This document shows positions 1 through 5,779 of a stretch of 9,841 nt of DNA, in pieces (the first letter of the stretch is position 1; each line of letters begins with the position of its first letter). The DNA is taken from contig JALQWD010000072.1 in assembly GCA_023260175.1 (NCBI GenBank), positions 1 to 9,841 of the forward strand, written 5' to 3'. This stretch comes from Candidatus Nanopelagicaceae bacterium. Lineage in GTDB: Bacteria; Actinomycetota; Actinomycetes; Nanopelagicales; Nanopelagicaceae. The notes beneath the pieces were generated by a model that worked only from the letters and a program-made list of their open reading frames with translations, had not been told where the DNA came from and ran no database searches. A program made the translations under genes and the position numbers.

Positions 1-23
1 TCTGCTAGTTCAGCGATGATCAT
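1..23 (-). CDS. Start of a further gene of the lipid operon (partial)
   Basis: An ATG at 23-21 overlaps the TGA of the upstream dehydrogenase gene in an ATGA arrangement, the same junction that joins the other genes of this operon. Only seven codons are visible (Met-Ile-Ile-Ala-Glu-Leu-Ala) before the window ends, which is too little to identify a family. The hydrophobic start would suit a membrane protein. In the comparable M. tuberculosis block the gene after the methyltransferase is the membrane protein Rv0446c (DUF1295), so that is one guess, but it rests on context alone. The frame could also be a chance ATG. Confidence 0.45.
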
Positions 24-700
24 GGCACTTGTTTGATCACGAGAAACAAGCGTGCCAACTTCATTGAGATTGCCATCGGTGTTGGAAAAACGATCTCAAC
101 GCTCTGATTCTCAATTCCCTTCACAATTATCTTTGCGGCGCGGTCAGCATTAATGATAAATGGCATTGGAAATGTATTTACATCTGTCATTGGAGTTTTA
201 ACAAAACCCGGAGATACAGTTTGAATAACAACATTTGTATCTCTTAGATCGGCGCGAAGTGATTCCAAGAAATTAATCTGTGCCGCTTTACTTGGTCCAT
301 AACCGCTTGAACCAGGTAAGCCGCGGAAACCTGCAACAGATGAAACACCAATAAATGTTCCTTGATTATTTGAAATCATTTTTGGGAGCACAGCCGCTGC
401 ACAACGAGCGAGCCCCACAGTATTTGTGTTGTTATGTTCCTTGAAAACATCTAAATCAAACTCTTTGGCAGACATGCGCTTCCAGAAACCTGCCATTACT
501 AAAACTAAATCAAAATCACCGTGAGCGCTTTGATATTGGTTTGCGGCGCTAGTAACTGAAGCATCGTCTGCAACATCAATTCTGATTTCACCTTGGCTAC
601 GTGAAGATCTAACAACATTCCAGCCTTTGCGCTCTAGTTCATCTGCAACTGCAGCGCCAATTCCTGATGATGCACCAATAATCCAAGCTTTGCGCGTCAT
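20..700 (-). CDS. Short-chain dehydrogenase/reductase (SDR) of the lipid operon
   Basis: A 226-residue classical SDR, close to the usual 250. The N-terminal Rossmann motif GASSGIG is at residues 9-15, the structural AG at 70-71, the catalytic Ser at 120-121, Tyr134 and Lys138 (YGPSK), and the SPGFVKTP segment after the active site at 163-170. It should be an NAD(P)-dependent oxidoreductase acting on a hydroxyl or carbonyl group. The substrate is not readable from sequence, but the neighbours point to a lipid or fatty-acyl chain. The start at 700 was chosen because its ATG overlaps the TGA of the methyltransferase gene (ATGA) and the Rossmann strand begins directly after it. A longer frame reaching to 781 adds only out-of-family residues. 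Translation is probably coupled to the upstream gene. Confidence 0.9.
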   Translation of the reverse strand: MTRKAWIIGASSGIGAAVADELERKGWNVVRSSRSQGEIRIDVADDASVTSAANQYQSAHGDFDLVLVMAGFWKRMSAKEFDLDVFKEHNNTNTVGLARCAAAVLPKMISNNQGTFIGVSSVAGFRGLPGSSGYGPSKAAQINFLESLRADLRDTNVVIQTVSPGFVKTPMTDVNTFPMPFIINADRAAKIIVKGIENQSVEIVFPTPMAISMKLARLFLVIKQVP

Positions 701-1866
701 AGTTTTACAAAACCTAACTGCCAAACATCTAAATGACCGGCGCGGAATCCCGCCTCTGAATAGGCCAGGTAGTACTGCCACATTCTTTCAAATTCATCAT
801 CAAAGCCAAGAGCGCGAACTTTGCTCTGGTTTTCCATGAATTTATAGCGCCAAAGACGTAGCGATTCTGCATATCCCATTCGGATTGAACGACTATCAAC
901 TAATTTCATAGTTGATTTTGTGTACATATCTATAACTTCTCTAGAAGGAATGATTCCGCCAGGGAAGATGTACTTATGAATCCAAGTGTATGCATGTTTG
1001 GATGCCATTAGTCGATCATGTGGCATGGTGATTGCCTGTAAACCAAAGCGGCCACCGCTCTTTAAATGTTTGCTGATTGCATCGAAATAAGTTGGCCAAT
1101 ATTTCTCGCCAACTGCTTCGATCATTTCCACACTAACAACTGCGTCGTACTGCCCCTCTAAATCTCGGTAATCGCGAAGCTCTACAGTGATTAAATTGCT
1201 TAAACCAGCCTTCGCAATACGCGCTTCAGCTAGCTCTTTCTGTTCTTTGGAAAGAGTAATTGTGTGAACCTTTGCGCCGCGATATGCAGCTTGCATCGCT
1301 AACTGTCCCCACCCTGTACCAATTTCTAAAATATGCATTCCAGCTTTGACTCCGGCGAAATCTAAAATTCCTTCTATCTTCCTGATTTGTGCTTTAGCTA
1401 GATTTTCGAAGGTTGCTTTATCGTCACCGAAATTAGCTGCCGAGTAGGTAAGTGTTTCATCTAAGAAGAGCGCAAACATTTCATTTGAAAGATCGTAATG
1501 TCTTGAAATATTAGATTTAGATCCTTCTAAATGATTCTCTTCATGTTTTGGTTGAAATGGTTCAAAGAATTTGCGGAACTTGCGCATCCATGCCGGAACA
1601 ATATGTAATAACTTTTCAGCATAAGGTGTAAGAACCTCTGCCAAATCAGGTTCAGCAACCCATTCTTTAGCCATAAAAGATTCGCCTAAACCAATCTTTA
1701 AATCATTACCTAAGCGGTTAAAGAAGTTCTCATCCAATATATGCATTGTTGGAAGTTCAGGTTTGTTGGGGCCAAGTACCTCACCATTAGGAAGTACAAC
1801 GCGCACATCTACCTTCGGCGCGATGCGGCGTAATAAAACCTTGGTTACCTCAGCGCGGATATTCAT
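697..1866 (-). CDS. Cfa/UfaA1-like SAM-dependent fatty-acid methyltransferase
   Basis: A 389-residue protein of the cyclopropane-fatty-acid synthase family, full length and with an intact C-terminus. It should transfer a methyl group from SAM to a double bond in a phospholipid acyl chain at the membrane. Visible landmarks are HYDLSNEMF at 123-131, SAM motif I LEIGTGWGQ at 180-188, EMIEAVG at 247-253, WIHKYIFPGG at 295-304 and the terminal FRAG..VWQLGF. Against E. coli Cfa, the bicarbonate-ligand Cys of YSCAY is Ala143 (YSAAN) and the His of LLHTI is Gln277 (LQAIT), while the Glu is kept (E250). That suggests a methyl- or methylene-branched product rather than a cyclopropane. The ATG at 1866 overlaps the TGA of the DUF1365 gene. 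A start at 1926 is possible but would overlap that gene by 64 nt. Confidence 0.93.
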   Translation of the reverse strand: MNIRAEVTKVLLRRIAPKVDVRVVLPNGEVLGPNKPELPTMHILDENFFNRLGNDLKIGLGESFMAKEWVAEPDLAEVLTPYAEKLLHIVPAWMRKFRKFFEPFQPKHEENHLEGSKSNISRHYDLSNEMFALFLDETLTYSAANFGDDKATFENLAKAQIRKIEGILDFAGVKAGMHILEIGTGWGQLAMQAAYRGAKVHTITLSKEQKELAEARIAKAGLSNLITVELRDYRDLEGQYDAVVSVEMIEAVGEKYWPTYFDAISKHLKSGGRFGLQAITMPHDRLMASKHAYTWIHKYIFPGGIIPSREVIDMYTKSTMKLVDSRSIRMGYAESLRLWRYKFMENQSKVRALGFDDEFERMWQYYLAYSEAGFRAGHLDVWQLGFVKL

Positions 1867-2561
1867 AGCATTCCGCTCTGTTTTGGATGGTTTGGGCGAG
1901 GTACAACTGGTAAACGGCGTAGCCATAGCCAGATTCCATGCGCGCGAATTCGCGCCATCGCTTGTAACGTCGAAAAAGGCGTACGTAAATACGCCACAAG
2001 TCGATTCTTAATGCTTGCCTCCATTAGCTCTCCGGTGAAGCTTGCGCTAAAAACTTGAGCATTATTTTGATACAAATTTACCGACAAGACAATGTTATTT
2101 TCATCAAAGTATGTGCGGGTTTTGTATTCCCCATCGACAGTAAAGAAAGGTGAAACGTAGAACTCCTTACCTATCTGCGCATTGCCCCTTTCATCGGGGT
2201 ATAAAAGGTGGGCATGGCGATCGCCATAGGTATTGTGAATTTCAAGAATTGCCCATCTAGTGCTGCCGTCGTTCTTTACACACCAGTAAACCGATAATGG
2301 ATTAAATACGTATCCCGTAGTGCGTGCACTTGCAATTGCAAATAGCTTGTCACCAGGTTCTATTCTTTCACCGCGACTAATTACAAAGTGCTCGACTGCT
2401 TCGCGCATACTTTTAGCATCGCTTCCAAAATGATCTTTTGGTAGTAATTTGCTCTGTTCTTTATCTAAATCTACAAACCACATGTAATTTACAAACTTCA
2501 ATTTATGTTTGAAGGGTGTGCGGCGCTGGTGGAGCACTACGCCTTTAGCTAACTTCACCAT
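1863..2561 (-). CDS. DUF1365 family protein
   Basis: A 232-residue protein matching DUF1365, a family of unknown biochemical function that almost always sits between an FAD amine-oxidase-like gene and a Cfa-like methyltransferase. The family pattern is visible as an N-terminal His/Arg/Pro/His run (H11, R13-R14, P16, H19), then FVNYMWFVDLD at about 24-34, a central NPLSVYW segment, and IHNTYGDRHAHLL. There is no signal peptide or clear membrane span. The start is ATG at 2561, which overlaps the stop of the upstream gene by 7 nt. The next codon is GTG at 2558 and would give a 4-nt GTGA overlap, so the true start is one of these two adjacent codons. The longer frame to 2624 carries Cys/Trp/Arg-rich residues unlike the family. 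Its role is inferred to be in acyl-chain modification. Confidence 0.9.
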   Translation of the reverse strand: MVKLAKGVVLHQRRTPFKHKLKFVNYMWFVDLDKEQSKLLPKDHFGSDAKSMREAVEHFVISRGERIEPGDKLFAIASARTTGYVFNPLSVYWCVKNDGSTRWAILEIHNTYGDRHAHLLYPDERGNAQIGKEFYVSPFFTVDGEYKTRTYFDENNIVLSVNLYQNNAQVFSASFTGELMEASIKNRLVAYLRTPFSTLQAMARIRAHGIWLWLRRLPVVPRPNHPKQSGML

Positions 2562-3772
2562 TTGGCGCCAAACTTTCGCGCAGCTTCTACACCAGATCTC
2601 GCACCATCTTCGTGAAAGCCCCAACCTAAATGCGCACCTGCAAAAGCTAAACGAGCGCCGCCTGCACCTTTCAAATACTTAGCAGCGCGTAAAGACTCAA
2701 TAGTAAATACCGGATGTTCGTAGTGCATAGTCGCAATAACCTTATCTGCGGCAATATCGCCATTTAGCGTTACTACATAATCCTTTTGGCCAGGTAGGCG
2801 CATAAGTAGGTTCATCCAGTAGCTAACTAGAACTTTATTTGAATCTTTTTTGCAATCTTCCATCGCATAATTCCAAGAAGCCCGCGCTTTATTAGGTGTT
2901 GGAAGTATCGAAGAATCGGTATGTAGCACTGTTTTATTTGTTGAATATGAGACCGCAGCTAACTCAGCTCTCTCTTCATCACTTGCATCTTTAAGTAGAT
3001 CTAACGCGCTATTTGCATGCGTAGCAATAATTACATAATCAAAGCGTTCACCGTTTACTTCAACATAGTCTGCAAAACGTTTAACTGATGTTACTTTTTC
3101 GCTTCGTTTATCTTCAATCAAACGCAAAATTGCATCTACATAGGTAATTGAGCCACCCACAACTGTCTTCCAGATCGGAGAATTACCAAGTTCTAACATG
3201 CCGTGATGTTTCAAGAATTCAAATAGATGTTTTGCCGGATACTGCAATGAATCACCATCACCTGATGACCAAACACAAGAGACCACTGGCACTGCATAAT
3301 GTTTAATAAAGTAGCTACTGAATTTGTTCTTCTTTAAGAATTCACCCCAAGTAACGCTGCTATCAAGATCCTCTGCTAATAATTTATGAGCCGCCTTATA
3401 GAAGCGTGGAACATCAATTAGCATCTTGATAAATCTTGGATCTACTAACTTTGAAGGTTTTGCCAAAATACCTTTAGCGCCACGTCCACCCACATATTGC
3501 AATCCGCAACCTTTGCAATCAATGCTCATGGTCATTTCAGTCTCTTGAGTTGCAATATTGAGCTCTTTAAAAATGCGGAGCAGGTTTGGATATGTTCGTT
3601 CGTTATGAACAATAAAACCAGAGTCGATACGTAACCCATCAACCGTGTGTGTATGCGCGTGGCCACCAAAACGATTATCGGATTCAAAAATGGTGACTTG
3701 ATGTAAATCTTTCAAAAGATAGGCGGCGGTTAAGCCAGATACGCCAGAGCCCACAATGGCTACTTTGGTCAT
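2555..3772 (-). CDS. FAD-dependent amine-oxidase-like oxidoreductase (COG2907 type)
   Basis: A 405-residue flavoprotein and the first gene of the lipid operon. The N-terminus holds the FAD dinucleotide-binding motif GSGVSG at residues 8-13, Glu30 at the end of the second strand for the ribose, and the GGHAHTHTVDG segment at 36-46. The C-terminus has the second FAD motif AGAHLGWGFHEDGARSG. Family members act next to Cfa-like methyltransferases; in methylated and furan fatty-acid pathways such flavoproteins are linked to desaturation or reduction of the methylated acyl chain. That role is inferred here. The start at 3772 is supported by a purine-rich Shine-Dalgarno (AGAAGGGG) about 8 nt upstream and by the Rossmann fold starting at residue 3. 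The Cys-x-x-Cys (C86, C89) near IDCKGCG is a family feature of unknown use. Confidence 0.93.
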   Translation of the reverse strand: MTKVAIVGSGVSGLTAAYLLKDLHQVTIFESDNRFGGHAHTHTVDGLRIDSGFIVHNERTYPNLLRIFKELNIATQETEMTMSIDCKGCGLQYVGGRGAKGILAKPSKLVDPRFIKMLIDVPRFYKAAHKLLAEDLDSSVTWGEFLKKNKFSSYFIKHYAVPVVSCVWSSGDGDSLQYPAKHLFEFLKHHGMLELGNSPIWKTVVGGSITYVDAILRLIEDKRSEKVTSVKRFADYVEVNGERFDYVIIATHANSALDLLKDASDEERAELAAVSYSTNKTVLHTDSSILPTPNKARASWNYAMEDCKKDSNKVLVSYWMNLLMRLPGQKDYVVTLNGDIAADKVIATMHYEHPVFTIESLRAAKYLKGAGGARLAFAGAHLGWGFHEDGARSGVEAARKFGAKW

Positions 3773-3826
3773 TGCTCACGCCCCTTCTTTAAAGACAATT
3801 TACATTGCTTTTGCTACTTTTGAACA
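3773..3826. promoter_or_regulatory. Divergent promoter region, lipid operon / SRPBCC gene
   Basis: This 54-bp gap must hold promoters for both directions. On the minus strand a weak -10 candidate TAAATT (3802-3797) lies just before the Shine-Dalgarno AGAAGGGG of the flavoprotein gene, which would give a very short leader. No convincing -35 is visible on that strand; TTGTTC lies 19 nt upstream, slightly inside the divergent coding region. No ECF-type -35 (GGAAC-like) could be seen, although related operons elsewhere are often under ECF sigma factors. Confidence 0.45.
3815..3820 (+). promoter_or_regulatory. Candidate -10 box for a leaderless SRPBCC transcript
   Basis: The hexamer TACTTT fits TAnnnT and ends six bases before the ATG at 3827, so transcription would start at or within a base of the start codon. 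No Shine-Dalgarno lies between this box and the ATG, which is what a leaderless mRNA looks like. Leaderless starts are common in Actinobacteria. There is no good -35. Confidence 0.45.
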
Positions 3827-4255
3827 ATGGGAGAAATTGTTTTACGTGTGTCTTTAGACTCAACAAAATCCAGCGAAGATCTCTTCCGCTATTTTGCTGA
3901 TTTCACAACAACTAACGAGTGGGACCCAAATACGGTCAAGACCACCTTGCTTACCGGCGAAGGCGGAGTTGGTTCTACCTATGCCAATACCTCAAAATTT
4001 AACGGCAAAGAGAGTTCGCTCGTTTACGAAGTTATTGAATATAAGCCAAATAATGTAATTCGTTTGCGTGGAGAGAATAAGAACATCACAGCCGTCGACA
4101 CCATGATGATCGTTGATCATGGCGATGTCCGCACCTTCACCTATGAAGCACGCTTTAGATTAAAAGGTTTAGGTAATTTAATTTCACCTTTACTTTCAAA
4201 GGCTTTTAAGAAATTGGCAGCTGATGCTGAAGTTGGGTTACGAAAGGTAATTTAA
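3827..4255 (+). CDS. SRPBCC (START/polyketide-cyclase-like) family protein
   Basis: A 142-residue single-domain protein with the pattern of the SRPBCC fold: an N-terminal strand, a FRYFADFTTTNEWDP helix-turn segment (about 21-35), a run of beta strands with GSTYANTSKF and IEYKPNNVIRLRG, and a C-terminal amphipathic helix LLSKAFKKLAADAE. Members bind hydrophobic ligands such as lipids in a deep cavity and have varied roles, so no specific substrate can be given. It is transcribed divergently from the lipid-modification operon 54 bp away, which makes a lipid ligand plausible but unproven. The ATG has no Shine-Dalgarno and a -10-like hexamer ends 6 nt upstream, suggesting leaderless translation. 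The TAA overlaps the next ATG by one base (TAATG). Confidence 0.85.
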   Translation: MGEIVLRVSLDSTKSSEDLFRYFADFTTTNEWDPNTVKTTLLTGEGGVGSTYANTSKFNGKESSLVYEVIEYKPNNVIRLRGENKNITAVDTMMIVDHGDVRTFTYEARFRLKGLGNLISPLLSKAFKKLAADAEVGLRKVI

Positions 4256-4626
4256 TGAGCGAATACATCTCTGGCGCCTGCAATATCGGCCCTGCCGAAA
4301 TTAAGCGACGCAAGCAAGGCGCGGTAGTTGGCGGGATTGCATTCTTACTTACCGCACTTCTTTTAATCAGCACTAATACATCATCATCAGCACGACTAAT
4401 TGCGTTTCTGCCCGCGCTTCTTTTTACCGTTGGATTAATTCAGTCACGTAGAAAATTCTGTGTGGCCTATGGCTTCCTGGGTGTATTCAGTTTAGAAAAA
4501 TTGGGCGCAACAACCAAGATATCTATTAATCAAGATCTTAAAGCTGATCGTAGCTACGCAATCAAACTGCTGCTGCAATCCGTGTTAGCAGCAGCAGTTT
4601 TGACTGCGTTTGTAGCTCTTATTTAG
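4255..4626 (+). CDS. Small membrane protein of unknown function
   Basis: A 123-residue hypothetical protein. Hydrophobic spans lie at about residues 22-41, 46-62 and 103-122, separated by basic segments (KRRKQG at 18-23, SRRKF at 64-68), so it probably has three membrane helices. The N-terminus SGACNIGPAEIKRR contains a Cys-Asn-Ile-Gly-Pro element that looks conserved in character, but I cannot name a family. It begins in a 1-nt overlap with the SRPBCC stop, so the two are co-transcribed and probably translationally coupled. Its 3' end overlaps the convergent terC gene by 8 nt. The codons for the last helix form a 13-bp perfect inverted repeat (see the hairpin entry). Confidence 0.75.
   Translation: MSEYISGACNIGPAEIKRRKQGAVVGGIAFLLTALLLISTNTSSSARLIAFLPALLFTVGLIQSRRKFCVAYGFLGVFSLEKLGATTKISINQDLKADRSYAIKLLLQSVLAAAVLTAFVALI
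4564..4600. terminator. 13-bp hairpin, possible terminator for terC
   Basis: AAACTGCTGCTGC (4564-4576) and GCAGCAGCAGTTT (4588-4600) are perfect inverted repeats around an 11-base loop. On the minus strand the hairpin begins 18 bases beyond the terC stop and ends in TTTG, so it could end terC transcription. On the plus strand it lies within the last codons of the convergent membrane gene. The U-tract is short, so intrinsic termination is uncertain. Confidence 0.45.
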
Positions 4627-5536
4627 TTTTTTCTTTTACTTTAAAACTTGCGATTATTGAGATTGCAATAACAGAGGTAATTACTACTAGCGACACCCAA
4701 GTTGGAATCTTGAATAACGCATGGCTAATAATCATTTTTGTGCCGACCCAAACCAAGATAATTGATAATCCCTCTTTGAGGTATTTGAATTTATCCATCA
4801 AATCAGCAATCAAGAAATACATGGAACGTAATCCCAAAATAGCTAGCGCATTACTTGCAAAGACCAGAAATGGTTCTTCGGTTACGGCAAATATTGCTGG
4901 GATTGAGTCAACAGCAAATACCAAATCCATAAATTCGACCATAACCAGAACTAAGAAAAGCGGAGTGAAGTATCGAACTCCGTTTATACGTTTCGTGAAG
5001 CTCTCATCTTCAATCGATTCAGTCATACGCAACTTGGCGCGTAACCATTTGTAAAACTTAGATTTATCCAAATTAAAGTGCTCATTGCGCTGCACAAACA
5101 TTTTGATACCTGTGTAAACCAAGAATGCGCCAAAGATATAGAGAATCCAGGCAAATTCTTTTATTAAAGCGCTACCGCCAATAATCATTACTGAACGCAT
5201 TGCGAGCGCACCAACCACACCTAAGAACAAAACGCGATGCTGATAACGCTTCGGAACTGCAAAGGCTGCAAATAGCAGGCCCCAAACAAAGACGTTATCG
5301 ATTGCTAAAGATTTCTCAATTACATAACCGCTTAAGTATTGAAGCCCGAATTCAGAGCCATAGTAAGCCCAAATAATTCCGCCAACACCTAAACCGCAGG
5401 CAACCCAAATCGAAGACCAGATTGCAGCCTCTTTAAATTTAATTTCGTTGTGCGATCGATGTAGAAAGAGATCGAGTATTAACATGGCAAATACAAAGCC
5501 AAGCAATAGCGACCAAGTTGTAAGTGATACGTTCAT
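4619..5536 (-). CDS. TerC/Alx-family integral membrane protein, probable Mn2+ exporter
   Basis: A 305-residue protein of the TerC family with about eight or nine hydrophobic segments. Family landmarks are the acidic LDLFLHR at 21-27, EKSLAIDNVFVW at 74-85, VEFMDLVFAVDSIPAIFAVT at 200-219 (E201, D204, D210) and FLIADLMDKFKYLKEGLSIIL at 241-261. The buried acidic residues are thought to bind metal. Bacterial members such as Alx and the B. subtilis YkoY/YceF type are linked to manganese efflux or metal loading of exported enzymes. A yybP-ykoY riboswitch directly upstream supports a manganese role here. The start has a strong Shine-Dalgarno GAGGAG four bases before the ATG. It converges with the small membrane gene, overlapping by 8 nt, and diverges from heliorhodopsin. 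Confidence 0.94.
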   Translation of the reverse strand: MNVSLTTWSLLLGFVFAMLILDLFLHRSHNEIKFKEAAIWSSIWVACGLGVGGIIWAYYGSEFGLQYLSGYVIEKSLAIDNVFVWGLLFAAFAVPKRYQHRVLFLGVVGALAMRSVMIIGGSALIKEFAWILYIFGAFLVYTGIKMFVQRNEHFNLDKSKFYKWLRAKLRMTESIEDESFTKRINGVRYFTPLFLVLVMVEFMDLVFAVDSIPAIFAVTEEPFLVFASNALAILGLRSMYFLIADLMDKFKYLKEGLSIILVWVGTKMIISHALFKIPTWVSLVVITSVIAISIIASFKVKEKTK

Positions 5537-5539
5537 TTA

Positions 5540-5546
5540 TCTCCTC
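5540..5546 (-). promoter_or_regulatory. Ribosome binding site of terC
   Basis: GAGGAGA lies three bases before the terC ATG and immediately after the GTGTAG-TTT-CTACAC hairpin (5561-5547). It is fully complementary to TCTCCTC at 5665-5659, just 5' of the aptamer, so it could be sequestered if that stretch is transcribed. Confidence 0.8.
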
Positions 5547-5558
5547 GTGTAGAAACTA

Positions 5559-5658
5559 CACAAGGTCTCCGCCGTCGATTTATTCGACCTGGACACCGGT
5601 TGCTTAACTTTAAGCAACGTACTGACGATGTCTCAGCAGTTGGGGTACTCCCCTTGAT
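5559..5658 (-). ncRNA. yybP-ykoY manganese riboswitch
   Basis: The minus strand carries the conserved parts of this Mn2+-sensing aptamer in order. P1 is CAAGG (5656-5652) with CCTTG (5565-5561). GGGGAGTA is at 5653-5646. The loop TCGTCA (5628-5623) is followed by a stem-loop TTGCTTA/TAAGCAA (5617-5600) and then CCGG (5599-5596). The helix GACA/TGTC encloses this leg as in the known fold. A GTCGA/TCGAC hairpin (5588-5574) and GGAGACC close the domain. In characterised examples, Mn2+ docks the two legs together through the GGGGAGUA and CGUCA loops and turns on efflux genes of the TerC, MntP or P-type ATPase families. A 6-bp hairpin then leads directly into the terC Shine-Dalgarno, which suggests control of translation. 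Confidence 0.95.
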
Positions 5659-5665
5659 GAGGAGA

Positions 5666-5695
5666 ATTGTGCAGTATTGAGGTCAGAAAGGTCAA
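5666..5695 (-). promoter_or_regulatory. Candidate promoter of the riboswitch-terC transcript
   Basis: The -35 TTGACC (5695-5690) and -10 CACAAT (5671-5666) are separated by 18 bases. Initiation would fall near 5660, a few bases before the riboswitch P1 helix, as is usual for such leaders. The -35 lies in a direct repeat, TGACCT-ttc-TGACCT, that could also serve as an operator. The -10 matches four of six consensus positions. Confidence 0.45.
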
Positions 5696-5779
5696 AATCT
5701 CGGGAATGTGCGTTGCGCCTAAGCGGTTTCTAACTTTTAACAAGGAGAATTATTTAAGACAAATAGATAAGGAGAAGTG
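5696..5779 (+). promoter_or_regulatory. Leader of the heliorhodopsin operon
   Basis: The plus-strand promoter for the heliorhodopsin operon must lie in or near this stretch. TAACTT (5731-5736) is a weak -10 candidate without a matching -35. A strong Shine-Dalgarno AAGGAGA (5769-5775) sits four bases before the ATG at 5780. A second AAGGAGAA copy at 5742-5749 is followed by no ATG or GTG in a useful position. The ATG at 5780 is preferred over the adjacent in-frame GTG at 5777, which is too close to the Shine-Dalgarno. Confidence 0.5.

Noticed and set aside
2561..2572. Perfect 12-bp palindrome TTTGGCGCCAAA at the flavoprotein/DUF1365 junction
   Set aside because: It lies inside coding sequence (Lys-Phe-Gly-Ala-Lys) in mid-operon with no promoter nearby. 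A single palindrome of this length can occur by chance, and no second copy was seen.
4710..5054. Plus-strand open frame opposite terC
   Set aside because: It lies fully antisense to terC, whose family motifs are unmistakable, and its product has no recognisable features.
5680..5694. Direct repeat AGGTCA-gaa-AGGTCA as an operator
   Set aside because: Two short copies only, and one overlaps the candidate -35 of terC. No regulator could be named, so it is mentioned only under the promoter.
5701..5736. ECF sigma-type promoter for heliorhodopsin (GGAAT...CGTT)
   Set aside because: The spacing between GGAAT and any CGT-like -10 does not fit ECF promoters, and the match is no better than chance.
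5742..5766. A second Shine-Dalgarno-like AAGGAGAA upstream of heliorhodopsin, possibly for a leader peptide
   Set aside because: No ATG, GTG or TTG follows at a workable distance with an open frame; TAA occurs almost at once.
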